DNA from: Truepera sp. bin119
Lineage (GTDB): Bacteria; Deinococcota; Deinococci; Deinococcales; Trueperaceae
Direction of reading: 5' to 3'
DNA length: 64,000 bases
Assembly (NCBI GenBank): GCA_002239005.1
Contig: MPNL01000005.1
Span: 1 to 64,000 of the forward strand
Shown here: positions 34,748 to 42,908 of the stretch, in pieces
Numbering within the stretch: position 1 is the first letter of the stretch
Layout: every line of letters begins with the position of its first letter
The notes under the pieces: model-generated
Database searches by the model: none
The model's input: the letters and a program-made list of their open reading frames with translations, nothing else
Told to the model about the DNA's origin: nothing
Made by a program: the position numbers and the translations under genes

Positions 34748-36419
34748 GTCGGGAGTACTGATTCACGAAGAGTTGTCGGGTGAGCGGGCCCAGGAGATCA
34801 CCGCAGAGATCACCCGCTACCACCGGCCCCCCGGCGCGGCGGGCTACCACGCGGCCACCTCGTACGTCGCGGAGTGCCTGCGCGCGGGGGGTGTTACCGA
34901 GGTCTCCGAGGAGACCTACCCCCTCGACGGCGAGACCCCGACCCCGGGCGGCGGGGCTCCGTTACCGCCGTCCTGGGAGCCGTACGGGGCTGAGGTGAGG
35001 GTGGTCACGCCCACCCCCGAACCGGTGGTCGACCTGGCCACCGCCCCGTCGAGCCTGGCCTGGTGGTCGTGGCCGACCCCGCCGGGGGGGGTTACGACCG
35101 AGCTCGTCGACGTGGGGACCGGTATGGAGGAGAGCGATTTCGAGGGCAAGGAGGTGCGTGGCAAGGTCGTATTCATCGGCCATACCGATCGGCGGGCCTC
35201 CTGGGTCTATGCTGCCAACCAGGCGCTCGAGCGAGGGGCAGCGGGCATCCTCACCGACTATCTGCTCTACACCTCCGAGCCCTACCGCACCCGCGAGAAG
35301 CTGCCGGACGCGGTCCAGCTGCTCCGGATGCCGAGCCGGATGGGCAAGTACCGGGCCTGGACCTGCGCGGTCTCGCACACCACCGGCCAGCGGCTCCGGC
35401 AGCTACTCAGGCTGGGCCCGGTACAGATCCATGCCGATATCCGCTGCCGCGTCTTTAAGGGTGAGGGCCGCAACCTGCTCGCCTCCATCCCCGGGCGCGA
35501 ACTGCCTGAGGAGTCGGTCTACTTCGTGGCCCACACCTCCGCCGCCACCTGCCCCTGCGCCAACTGCGCCGCCGGCCCCGCGCTGATGGTCGAGATCGCC
35601 AGGACGCTCCAGCGGCTGATCGACAGCGGGCGGCTCCGGCGCCCGCGCCGGTCGATCAAGTTCCTGTTCATCGTCGAGGGGAGCGGTTCGAGCACCTACG
35701 TCAAGACCCACCCCGACGAACTCCCCAAGATCAAGACGGCCTTCTGCTTCGACAGTGTCGGGCACGATCAGGACAAACTCAAGTCGGTGCTGCTCTTCTA
35801 CCGTCATCCCGACTCCAGCCCGTCGTTCATCAACGACTATTTCGCCGAGGTGATGGAGCGCGCCCCCCGGGATGCCTCGTGGGTGTTCAGAGATGGTAAC
35901 GACATCTCGCTGGTGCAGTTCGTCCAGGCCCCCTACACACCCTGGAGCGACAACCATACCCTGGCCGCCTACGGGATTCCGAGTCCGCTGATCATGTCCT
36001 GGCCCGACCGCTATTTCCACACCCAGCTTTTGACCGCGGACAAGACCGACCCGCAGGTGTTTCGGCGGGCGGGGGTGACCTCGGCGCTCGCCGCCTATGA
36101 GATCGCCGATGCGGGGTCCGAAGAGGCGCTGCGGATCGGTCGCACGGTAGCCGCTAGGAGCCGCTTCCGACTCGAGCAGTTGGCCACGGCTGGCGAGCGG
36201 AGGCTAGCCGGGCGCCGTGGTGACGGTTCGGGAGCGGCGCTGGAGCGGCTACGTCGGGAGCTCGACTATTTCACCCGGCGGGACATAGAGGCGCTCCGCT
36301 CCGCCCTCGGTCTCATTCCCGGCGGGGCCAGCCCCGAGGCGAGGGAGGCACTCGAGGCCGAGGAGCAGATGCTTAACGGGACCGCAGAACGCCTGCTCGC
36401 CAGATTGGGGGATAACTGA
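34740..36419 (+). CDS. M28-like protein with PA domain and altered metal site
   Basis: A 559-residue protein laid out like M28 aminopeptidases with a protease-associated insert (EVRGKVVFIGHTDRRASWVY, about 140-160). At the zinc site, where M28 enzymes have AHxD...NDxASG, this reads VAHTSAATCPCANCAAG (about residues 262-278): the histidine is kept, but the aspartates are replaced and three cysteines are clustered. Later motifs are FIVEGSGSS (glutamate region), CFDSVGHD and YFHTQLLTADKTDP (second histidine). It may bind metal through cysteines, or be a non-enzymatic binding protein. A charged C-terminal helix of about 120 residues follows. Its stop overlaps the PqqD-like gene. No signal peptide. 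Confidence 0.75.
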   Translation: MDESGVLIHEELSGERAQEITAEITRYHRPPGAAGYHAATSYVAECLRAGGVTEVSEETYPLDGETPTPGGGAPLPPSWEPYGAEVRVVTPTPEPVVDLATAPSSLAWWSWPTPPGGVTTELVDVGTGMEESDFEGKEVRGKVVFIGHTDRRASWVYAANQALERGAAGILTDYLLYTSEPYRTREKLPDAVQLLRMPSRMGKYRAWTCAVSHTTGQRLRQLLRLGPVQIHADIRCRVFKGEGRNLLASIPGRELPEESVYFVAHTSAATCPCANCAAGPALMVEIARTLQRLIDSGRLRRPRRSIKFLFIVEGSGSSTYVKTHPDELPKIKTAFCFDSVGHDQDKLKSVLLFYRHPDSSPSFINDYFAEVMERAPRDASWVFRDGNDISLVQFVQAPYTPWSDNHTLAAYGIPSPLIMSWPDRYFHTQLLTADKTDPQVFRRAGVTSALAAYEIADAGSEEALRIGRTVAARSRFRLEQLATAGERRLAGRRGDGSGAALERLRRELDYFTRRDIEALRSALGLIPGGASPEAREALEAEEQMLNGTAERLLARLGDN

Positions 36420-36745
36420 TGGAAGCCCGTCTCGACGACATCCCGCGCCGGCTCGCCGGCGGAGTCGGCTCCGCACTCGAGGGGCTCGACTACTTCGCGC
36501 AGGACGCGATCTACCGGTCGATGGTGGCTCAGGATCCGAGCTTCATATTCGACTCGCTGCGGCCGATCGGTGACGAGTTCTGGAATCTCATCAATGGCGA
36601 GCGGACCTTCGCCCAGATCGCCGACGCCCTTAGCTTCCAGTTCGATTTCGAGCTGGATCAGGAGCTGTTCTTGCCCCTGGCTGCCGGCCTGCTCCGGGAG
36701 GGACGTATCGAACTCTCGCCCCGCGAAGCGGAGGGGGAGGCATGA
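36419..36745 (+). CDS. PqqD-like small protein (RiPP recognition element fold)
   Basis: A 108-residue acidic protein. Residues about 45-95 fit the PqqD pattern: FDSLRPIGDEFWNLINGERTF, then AQIADALSFQFDFE, then LFLPLAAGLLREGRIEL (a hydrophobic residue, xGxxTxxEIAxxLxxxFD, and a final L-xx-GLI). PqqD-type domains bind leader peptides for modifying enzymes. No radical SAM or other classic RiPP enzyme and no obvious PqqA-like peptide is nearby, so the role here may be to recruit a substrate for the flanking M28-like and M20-like proteins, with which it overlaps at both ends (1 and 4 bp). The assignment is by pattern, not by search. Confidence 0.6.
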   Translation: MEARLDDIPRRLAGGVGSALEGLDYFAQDAIYRSMVAQDPSFIFDSLRPIGDEFWNLINGERTFAQIADALSFQFDFELDQELFLPLAAGLLREGRIELSPREAEGEA

Positions 36746-38217
36746 CCGTCGACCTCGATCGGGTGTTCGCCCACATCGACGGCGCCATCGAGGATCATAT
36801 CGCCGAAGTGCAGGCCTGGGTGCGCCAGCCGAGCGTGAGCTGGGACAGCCTGGGGGTAAGCGAGTGTGCCGAGCTGGTGGCCCAGTCCTACCTCGACCTC
36901 GGCTGCTCGGAGGTAGAGGTTATCGAGGGGCGCCACCACCCCGGGGTGTGGGCCTACTACGACGCCGGATCCCCGGTTACCGTTCACAACTACTGCATGT
37001 TCGACACCCGCACCGTCAGGCCTGACGAGTGGTCGTTCGACCCCTGGGGAGGGGAGTTGATGGCGCAAGGCCCCTACCCCAGGGTCTTGACGGGGCGGGG
37101 CGCACTGTCTGCCAAGGGGCCCTACGTGGCCTTCCTCAACGCTCTGCGCAGCATCATCGCCGTCGAGGGGGATCTGCCGGTCAACATCATGTTCCTGGCC
37201 GAGGGCGAGGAGATCATGGGCAGTCCCAGCTACCGCGACTTCGTGGCCCGCTACCAGGACCGGCTGGCCACGGTCGCCGCCAGCTACTGCCTGACCAGCA
37301 GCCAGAGCGCCGCCGGGGTCGTCTCGGTCGGACTGGGGCTCAAGGGGATGATCGTGCTGGAGCTGTCGGCCTCCGGTGCCGCCATGGAGCGGGGACCGGG
37401 CGCCACCATCCATAGCTCCGCGGCCTCGCTGGTCGACAGCCCCCCCTTCCGGCTGGCCCAGGCGCTCGCCACCCTTACCGATGAGCAGGGGCGGGGCTGC
37501 CGGGTGCGGGGCCTGGAGGGGGTGATGGCCTACCGCAAACCGCTGGACCAGGAGGAGCGTCGGCTCCTCGACGACCTGGCCGAGCGCCAGGCCGGGCGCG
37601 ACTGGCGCGACGTCCTCCCCGTCGGCGGGAGCGGGAACGTCGACCGGCTGGTCGGGGGCAGCGAGGGGATCGATCCGCTGCTGAGTTTCCTCTACGGACC
37701 CAGCTTCAACCTGGCCGGCCTGCGCAGCGGCTTCCTCGGTCCGGGCAGCGCCACCATCCCCTTCATCGTGCCCCAGCGGGCCACCGCCACCCTCGACATG
37801 CGGTTGGTGGTCGAGTCCTCACCGGAGGAGATCATCGGTCTGATCCGCGATCACCTGGACGCCCACGGCTTCGCCGATATCGAGATCGAGGTGTACGCCG
37901 CCTTCAGCCACCACCAGACCCCCGCCTCGCACCCCTACATCCAGACCGTGCTCGGTACCCTTGGGGACTGGGGTGTGGAGGTGGAGTTATGGCCGATCCA
38001 GGCAGGTGGAGGCCCCTGGACCGTGGTTCCCAACAGCTTCGGGGTGCCCTGTCTCCGGGGCGGCGTGGTCGGCGGCGGCTCCGGCGGCAAGGGGGGGACG
38101 GACGAATACCTGATCATCGAGGGGGACGGCAAGATGGCGGGCCTCGCCGAGGTCGAGAAGCTGCAGGTGGCCCAGCTTAGCGCTTTCGCCCAGGCGGCGG
38201 CAGCCGAGGCCCCTTGA
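36742..38217 (+). CDS. M20-like protein lacking zinc ligands
   Basis: A 491-residue paralogue of the M20-like gene at 6886-8337 (shared segments VWAYYDAGSP, VAFLNAL, LPVNIMFLAEGEE). Zinc ligands are largely gone: VHNYCMFDT replaces the GHxD motif, GRGALSAKGP replaces GRGxxDDKG, and the C-terminal histidine region reads GGKGGTDEYL. Only the EGEE pair persists. It is likely a pseudoenzyme or has a changed chemistry. It is coupled at both ends by 4-bp overlaps to the PqqD-like gene and the isochorismatase-fold gene, implying a shared complex or pathway. Confidence 0.8.
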   Translation: MTVDLDRVFAHIDGAIEDHIAEVQAWVRQPSVSWDSLGVSECAELVAQSYLDLGCSEVEVIEGRHHPGVWAYYDAGSPVTVHNYCMFDTRTVRPDEWSFDPWGGELMAQGPYPRVLTGRGALSAKGPYVAFLNALRSIIAVEGDLPVNIMFLAEGEEIMGSPSYRDFVARYQDRLATVAASYCLTSSQSAAGVVSVGLGLKGMIVLELSASGAAMERGPGATIHSSAASLVDSPPFRLAQALATLTDEQGRGCRVRGLEGVMAYRKPLDQEERRLLDDLAERQAGRDWRDVLPVGGSGNVDRLVGGSEGIDPLLSFLYGPSFNLAGLRSGFLGPGSATIPFIVPQRATATLDMRLVVESSPEEIIGLIRDHLDAHGFADIEIEVYAAFSHHQTPASHPYIQTVLGTLGDWGVEVELWPIQAGGGPWTVVPNSFGVPCLRGGVVGGGSGGKGGTDEYLIIEGDGKMAGLAEVEKLQVAQLSAFAQAAAAEAP

Positions 38218-38906
38218 GATTGAGGCACCCGCTCCCGCTGCTGACCCGCGAGGTTCCCCCCCTCGAGCTTCGCCTGGGCGACTCCTGTCTGCTGCTGCAG
38301 GACCTGCATGCACCGTTCGCCGACCCGGAGCAGGGGTGGCTGGCCCGCCGCGCCCGGGCCAAGGTCCTCGGGGCGGAGTTTAGCGAATACTTCCGGGCCG
38401 TGAGGGAGCTGGCCCCCAACGTCGTGAAGCTGCTGGCGGCCGCCCGCGGGGCGGGCCTGACCGTGCTCTATAGCTGCTTCGGGTTCCGCCCCCCCGTCTC
38501 ACCTTCGCCGCTGCAGGCCGCCCTGGGCTGGGAGTGGGACCTGTCAGGGCCCGAAGGCCGCTTCCCACCCGCTCTGGAGCCGGTGGCGGGGGAGGGGGTC
38601 TATCCGCGGCCGGGCTGGGGCGCCCTCTCCGAGCCGGGGCTGGCCCGCTTCCTGCAGGAGCGTTCGATCCGTAGCGTGGTACTGGTCGGGACCCTGCTCG
38701 ACTTCGGCCTGCGCCATAGCTGCTGGCAGCTGGCCGATCAGGGGGTGGGCAGCCTGGTCGTCTCCGACGCGGTGGCGCCGCTCACCCTGGCGGGCGAGGC
38801 CTGCACCCACGGCAACCTCGCCTGCGGCCTCACCAAGTTCCGCACCACCGCCGAGCTACTCGATCTGCTGCCCCCCCTGGCGGTGGGCGGCGTCGTCCGG
38901 ATCTAG
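38214..38906 (+). CDS. Isochorismatase-fold hydrolase
   Basis: A 230-residue cysteine-hydrolase/isochorismatase fold protein, related to nicotinamidase and N-carbamoylsarcosine amidase. The catalytic aspartate is present in LLLQDLHAPFADP. The usual catalytic cysteine (GxxTxxCVxxT) is replaced: VLVGTLLDFGLRHSCWQLADQG, with glycine at that place. Isochorismatases proper also lack the cysteine, so it could act on a vinyl-ether or be inactive as an amidase. TTG start overlaps the previous stop by 4 bp. Confidence 0.8.
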   Translation: MRLRHPLPLLTREVPPLELRLGDSCLLLQDLHAPFADPEQGWLARRARAKVLGAEFSEYFRAVRELAPNVVKLLAAARGAGLTVLYSCFGFRPPVSPSPLQAALGWEWDLSGPEGRFPPALEPVAGEGVYPRPGWGALSEPGLARFLQERSIRSVVLVGTLLDFGLRHSCWQLADQGVGSLVVSDAVAPLTLAGEACTHGNLACGLTKFRTTAELLDLLPPLAVGGVVRI

Positions 38907-38916
38907 GGAGGCGCCG

Positions 38917-39882
38917 ATGATCCAGAGCGTTCTGGGCCCGGTCCGACCCGCTGAGTTGGGGGTCTGTCTGCCGCACGAGCATATCTGGTGCGATCAGCTG
39001 CTGGCGCCCCGGCGTGAACTGCTGGGTACCCGCACCGGCTCCGGGGTCTTCATGCAGCTGCTCGACTTCGAGGCGATGGTGGCGGAGCTGGGCGCCTTCC
39101 GGGAGGCGGGGGGTGGTGCCGTGGTCGAGGTGACCTGCGACGGCTGGGGCCGGGACCTGGAGGTGCTGGCCCGCCTCTCCGAGGCGAGCGGGGTGCATAT
39201 CGTCGCCACGGCGGGGTTCTACATCGAACCGTGCATGCCGGCCTACGTCGCCGAGCTGTCGGCCGAGCAGCTCGGCGACCGGCTGACCCGGGAGCTGCTC
39301 GAGGGGGTGGGGCCGGCCCGCCGTCGCTGCGGGGTGCTCAAGTCTGCCATCCACCGGGCCCGGGTCGAGGGGCTCGAGCGCAAGGCGTTGCTGGCGGTGG
39401 CGGCGGCCCAGCGGCGGACCGGGGTGGCCATCACCACCCATACCACCGGCCGGCGGCGCCAGGAGGTCAAGGGGGGGACCGTGGGGGTGGAGCAGCTGGA
39501 GATCCTCAAAGAGGAGGGGGTGCCGGCCTCGCGGCTGATTGTCGGGCACGTCGATGAGCGCCCGGATGTCGATATCCTCACCGGGTTGGCGGCGCAGGGC
39601 TGCTTTATCCAGTTCGACGTCATCGGCAAGGAGCACTGGCTGCTCGACCAGACCCGAGCCGAACTGATAGGGGAGTTGATCCGGCGGGGCCAGCTCGAGC
39701 AGCTGCTGCTATCGCACGACGTCAACCGGGAACATGAGCTGCTCCGGGGTGGCGGCGGTGGCTACTGTCACATCTTCACATCGTTCCTAGGGCGCCTTGA
39801 GGGGGTAGGGGTCACCCCGGAGGAGATCCGGACCATGATGGTGAGCAATCCGGCCAGGGCCCTCACGCCGGCACCGGTTTAG
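38917..39882 (+). CDS. Phosphotriesterase-family metal hydrolase
   Basis: A 321-residue amidohydrolase-superfamily protein of the phosphotriesterase/lactonase branch. The metal ligands are all visible: CLPHEHIWCD (HxH), the bridging lysine in CGVLKSAIH, histidines in AITTHTTG and IVGHVDERPD, and the aspartate in LLSHDVNREHEL. Such enzymes in metabolic clusters often open lactones or hydrolyse sugar phosphates. With complete ligands it is probably active, unlike the M28- and M20-like neighbours. AGGGAGG precedes its ATG, 10 bp after the previous stop. Confidence 0.9.
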   Translation: MIQSVLGPVRPAELGVCLPHEHIWCDQLLAPRRELLGTRTGSGVFMQLLDFEAMVAELGAFREAGGGAVVEVTCDGWGRDLEVLARLSEASGVHIVATAGFYIEPCMPAYVAELSAEQLGDRLTRELLEGVGPARRRCGVLKSAIHRARVEGLERKALLAVAAAQRRTGVAITTHTTGRRRQEVKGGTVGVEQLEILKEEGVPASRLIVGHVDERPDVDILTGLAAQGCFIQFDVIGKEHWLLDQTRAELIGELIRRGQLEQLLLSHDVNREHELLRGGGGGYCHIFTSFLGRLEGVGVTPEEIRTMMVSNPARALTPAPV

Positions 39883-39894
39883 GGGGCGAACCGG

Positions 39895-40881
39895 GTGAGG
39901 GTGATGGTGACAGGTGGGGCCGGTGTGGTCGGGAGCTACCTGGTCCGCGAGCTCGTTAAGCGAGGCGACCGGCCCCTGGTCCTCGACACCCGGGCGGGGC
40001 CGCGCTTCCTCGCAGAGTTCGGAGGGGGGGCCGAGTTGGTAGCGGCGGACGTGACCGAACTCGCCCCCCTGATCGACCTGTTCAGGCACCTTCGTGTCGA
40101 GGTGGTCGCCCACCTGGCGGCCCTCACCGGAAGCCGGGCCCCCGACCAGCCCATGGTGCAGTTCCGGGTCAATATGGAGGGCACCATGAATATCCTCGAG
40201 GCGGCGCGGCTCGCCGGCGTCCGGCGGGTGATCATGGCCAGTACCCGAACGGTCTATCCGGACTTCGAGGGGTCGCCGTACGGCCCGCCGGAGTACCGGC
40301 CGGTGCCCGAGGATCACCCCCTCTGCCCCGACCGCCCCTACGAGATCTGGAAGCAGGCCGGCGAGCGGATCGGGCGTCACTACCGGGAGCGCTTCGGTAT
40401 CGAATTTGCCGCCTTCCGCTTCGCGCCCTACTACGCCGCCGAGTGGGCCGAGCGGGCCCGCCTGGGCGGCCAGCGGGTCATGGGCCAGGTCCACGGGCTG
40501 ATCCACCACGCCTCCCGCTCGCTCCCGGCGACGCTCCCCGGGGGGGCCGACCGACCCCTGGACCTGATCTACGTGCGCGACCTGGCTGCCGGCCTGGTGC
40601 GGGCACTAGACGCCAGGGAGTTGCCGTCGAGCGCCTATAACCTGGGCAGCGGCTCGCTGGTGACCGTGAGGGCGCTATGCGAGGCGCTGCTGCGCCTGCG
40701 GCCGCAGGCGCAGCTAGCGGTCGGCCCCGGGCAGGACTTCGCCGAGGGCCACTACTGCCTGCTGGACAGCTCCCGCGCCGCCAGCGAACTCGGCTTCCGA
40801 CCCCGCTTCCCTCTGGAGCGTGGGCTCCAGGACTGCCTCGAGCGGCTGGCGGGCTTCGGGTCGGTGAGGGGGTCCGCGTGA
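39895..40881 (+). CDS. NAD-dependent epimerase/dehydratase 1
   Basis: A 328-residue extended short-chain dehydrogenase of the nucleotide-sugar epimerase family. It has the Rossmann motif MVTGGAGVVGSYLVREL, VAHLAAL, the catalytic serine/threonine region MASTRTVYP, the YxxxK pair in RPYEIWKQAGE, and the substrate-binding C-terminal half with VRDLAAGLVRALDA. It oxidises/reduces a (nucleotide-)sugar or similar polyol. GTG start 12 bp after the PTE gene; the stop overlaps hyuA by 4 bp. Confidence 0.9.
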   Translation: MRVMVTGGAGVVGSYLVRELVKRGDRPLVLDTRAGPRFLAEFGGGAELVAADVTELAPLIDLFRHLRVEVVAHLAALTGSRAPDQPMVQFRVNMEGTMNILEAARLAGVRRVIMASTRTVYPDFEGSPYGPPEYRPVPEDHPLCPDRPYEIWKQAGERIGRHYRERFGIEFAAFRFAPYYAAEWAERARLGGQRVMGQVHGLIHHASRSLPATLPGGADRPLDLIYVRDLAAGLVRALDARELPSSAYNLGSGSLVTVRALCEALLRLRPQAQLAVGPGQDFAEGHYCLLDSSRAASELGFRPRFPLERGLQDCLERLAGFGSVRGSA

Positions 40882-42908
40882 GTGGTGGGCTCAAGTTCTG
40901 CGTCGAGGTAGGGGGCACCTTCACCGACTGGCTGCTGGTCGCCGGCCAGCAGGTGGTCGGTCGGGGCAAGGTCCTCTCCACCCCAAAGCAGCCGGCCCAG
41001 GGGGTGATGCAGGCGTTTGCCGAGGCGCTGGTGAGCGGGGACCGGGTGGCCGATATCATCCACGGCTCGACCGTCGCGACCAATGCCGTCCTGGAGCGCA
41101 AGGGGGCGGCGACCGGCCTTATTACCACCGAGGGATTCAGGGACCTGCTCGACATCCAGCGGCAGACCCGGACCAGACTCTTCGACCTCTTCTACCGCCA
41201 CCCGGAGCCCCTCATCCCCCGGGACCGGATCCTCGAAGTGGCCGAGCGGCTGGCACCCGGTGGTGAGGTCCGCAGGCCGCTTAGGCTCGCCGGCCTCGAA
41301 GGGCGGCTCGAGCGCCAGCTGGAGTGCGGGGTGGAATCGGTCGCGATCTGCCTGCTTCATAGCTACGCCAACCCAGGTCACGAGCGGGCGCTGGCCGAGC
41401 AGCTCCGCTCGCGCTTCCCCGACCTCTACCTGACGCTCTCCTCCGAGGTCCTGCCGCGCTTTCGCGAGTACGAGCGGGCGAGCACTACGGTGATCAGCGC
41501 CTACCTCAAACCGCAGGTCGACCGCTACGTCCGGGCACTCGAGCGGTCGCTGGAGGAGGGAGGGTTCGTCGGCAACCTCGCCATCATGCAGGCCAACGGG
41601 GGCACGGTGCCGGCCTCCGAGGTGCGGCGGCACGCGGCCAGGATGGTCCTCTCCGGCCCCGCCGCCGGCGTGGCCGGAGCCGTCGCCGCCGCCAGAGCGA
41701 GCGGGTTTGGCGACCTGCTGACCTTCGATATGGGCGGCACCAGCACCGATGTCTGCCTGGTGACCGGGGGGCGGGTGGGCTTCACCACCGACTACAAGAT
41801 CGGGGGCCTGCCGCTGTCGATCCCCATGTACGACATCGTGACGGTGGGGGCCGGGGGGGGTAGCGTCGCCACCGTCGACCCCGGTGGGGCCATGCGGGTC
41901 GGTCCCGAGAGCGCCGGGGCCGACCCCGGTCCCGCCTGCTACGGCAAGGGTGGGAGCGCCTTCACCGTGAGCGACGCCAACTTCCTCTCGGGGCTGCTGC
42001 GCCCCGGCGTCTTCCTCGAGGGCAGGATGAGACTGGTCGAAGGGCCCGCCCGGCTGGCGGCGGAGCGGCTGGCGGCGGCGCTGGCCCTAACCCCGGTCGA
42101 GGTCGCCAGCGGGGTGGTGAGGCTGGCGAATGCCACCATGGCCCAGGCGCTGAGGCTGGTCTCGATCGAGCGGGGTCACGACCCGAGGGATTACACCGTC
42201 GTGGCCTACGGGGGGGCCGGACCGCTCCACGCCGCCCAGCTGGCTGCCGAGCTCGATATCCCCCGGGTGCTCATCCCCCGGGACCCGGGGCTGGTATCGG
42301 CCTACGGTCTGGTACTGGCCGATACCCGTCAGGACTACCTGCGGACCCGGATCGTGAAGCTACCAGGGGTCAGTGGGGCGCTGCTGGAGCGGGAATTCGA
42401 GGCGCTGCGGAGCCAGGCCCGCCGGGAGTTCGAACGCTACGGCCCCCCCCGGGGGGCGCTCCGACTCAGGCACGGGCTCGACATGCGCTTCGAGGGTCAG
42501 GCCTACGAGCTGCTGGTCGATGTCGACCCGCTACTGGAGGCGGGGTCGGGGGCGGAGGCGTTGCTGGAGGCCTTCCGCTCGGCCCATCTGCGGCGCTACG
42601 GGCACGTACCGGCCGGTGATCATGTCGAGATCGTCAACTTCCGGCTCGGTGCCTGGCTGCCCAGCACCACCCGGCACCTCTCCTCCCCGCAGGCCGAGGG
42701 GGGAGCTACCCCCCGGCCCCAGGGGGGTGAGGTCTACTATCAGGGTCGCCAGAGTTCCTGCCGCTTCTTCTCGCGGGCCGACCTCCCCGTCGGCGGTCGG
42801 GTCGAGGGGCTGGCCGTGATCGAGGAGCCCACCGCGACCGTGCTGATCCCCCCCGACTGGCAGGGGCGGGTCGACGAGCAGGGCAACCTGATCCTGGAGA
42901 GGATGTGA
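40878..42908 (+). CDS. hyuA: Hydantoinase/oxoprolinase A subunit
   Basis: ATP-dependent hydantoinase/5-oxoprolinase A family, 676 residues, working with subunit B encoded next. It has the N-terminal ASKHA nucleotide fold VEVGGTFTDWLLV and HGSTVATNAVLERKGA, the ATP loop FDMGGTSTDV, and VGAGGGSVATVDPGG with GADPGPACYG. These enzymes hydrolyse cyclic amides such as N-methylhydantoin or 5-oxoproline, or carboxylate ketones (acetone/acetophenone carboxylase). GTG 40878 was chosen for its ATP-fold opening and 4-bp overlap with the epimerase stop; the frame continues upstream inside that gene. Confidence 0.93.
   Translation: MSGGLKFCVEVGGTFTDWLLVAGQQVVGRGKVLSTPKQPAQGVMQAFAEALVSGDRVADIIHGSTVATNAVLERKGAATGLITTEGFRDLLDIQRQTRTRLFDLFYRHPEPLIPRDRILEVAERLAPGGEVRRPLRLAGLEGRLERQLECGVESVAICLLHSYANPGHERALAEQLRSRFPDLYLTLSSEVLPRFREYERASTTVISAYLKPQVDRYVRALERSLEEGGFVGNLAIMQANGGTVPASEVRRHAARMVLSGPAAGVAGAVAAARASGFGDLLTFDMGGTSTDVCLVTGGRVGFTTDYKIGGLPLSIPMYDIVTVGAGGGSVATVDPGGAMRVGPESAGADPGPACYGKGGSAFTVSDANFLSGLLRPGVFLEGRMRLVEGPARLAAERLAAALALTPVEVASGVVRLANATMAQALRLVSIERGHDPRDYTVVAYGGAGPLHAAQLAAELDIPRVLIPRDPGLVSAYGLVLADTRQDYLRTRIVKLPGVSGALLEREFEALRSQARREFERYGPPRGALRLRHGLDMRFEGQAYELLVDVDPLLEAGSGAEALLEAFRSAHLRRYGHVPAGDHVEIVNFRLGAWLPSTTRHLSSPQAEGGATPRPQGGEVYYQGRQSSCRFFSRADLPVGGRVEGLAVIEEPTATVLIPPDWQGRVDEQGNLILERM

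Noticed and set aside
36419-38906. A PQQ biosynthesis operon, suggested by the PqqD-like protein
   Set aside because: No PqqA peptide, PqqB, PqqC or radical SAM PqqE homologue is present in the window.
38214-38906. Calling the isochorismatase-fold gene an N-carbamoylsarcosine amidase to complete a creatinine/hydantoin pathway
   Set aside because: The catalytic cysteine required for that activity is replaced by glycine.
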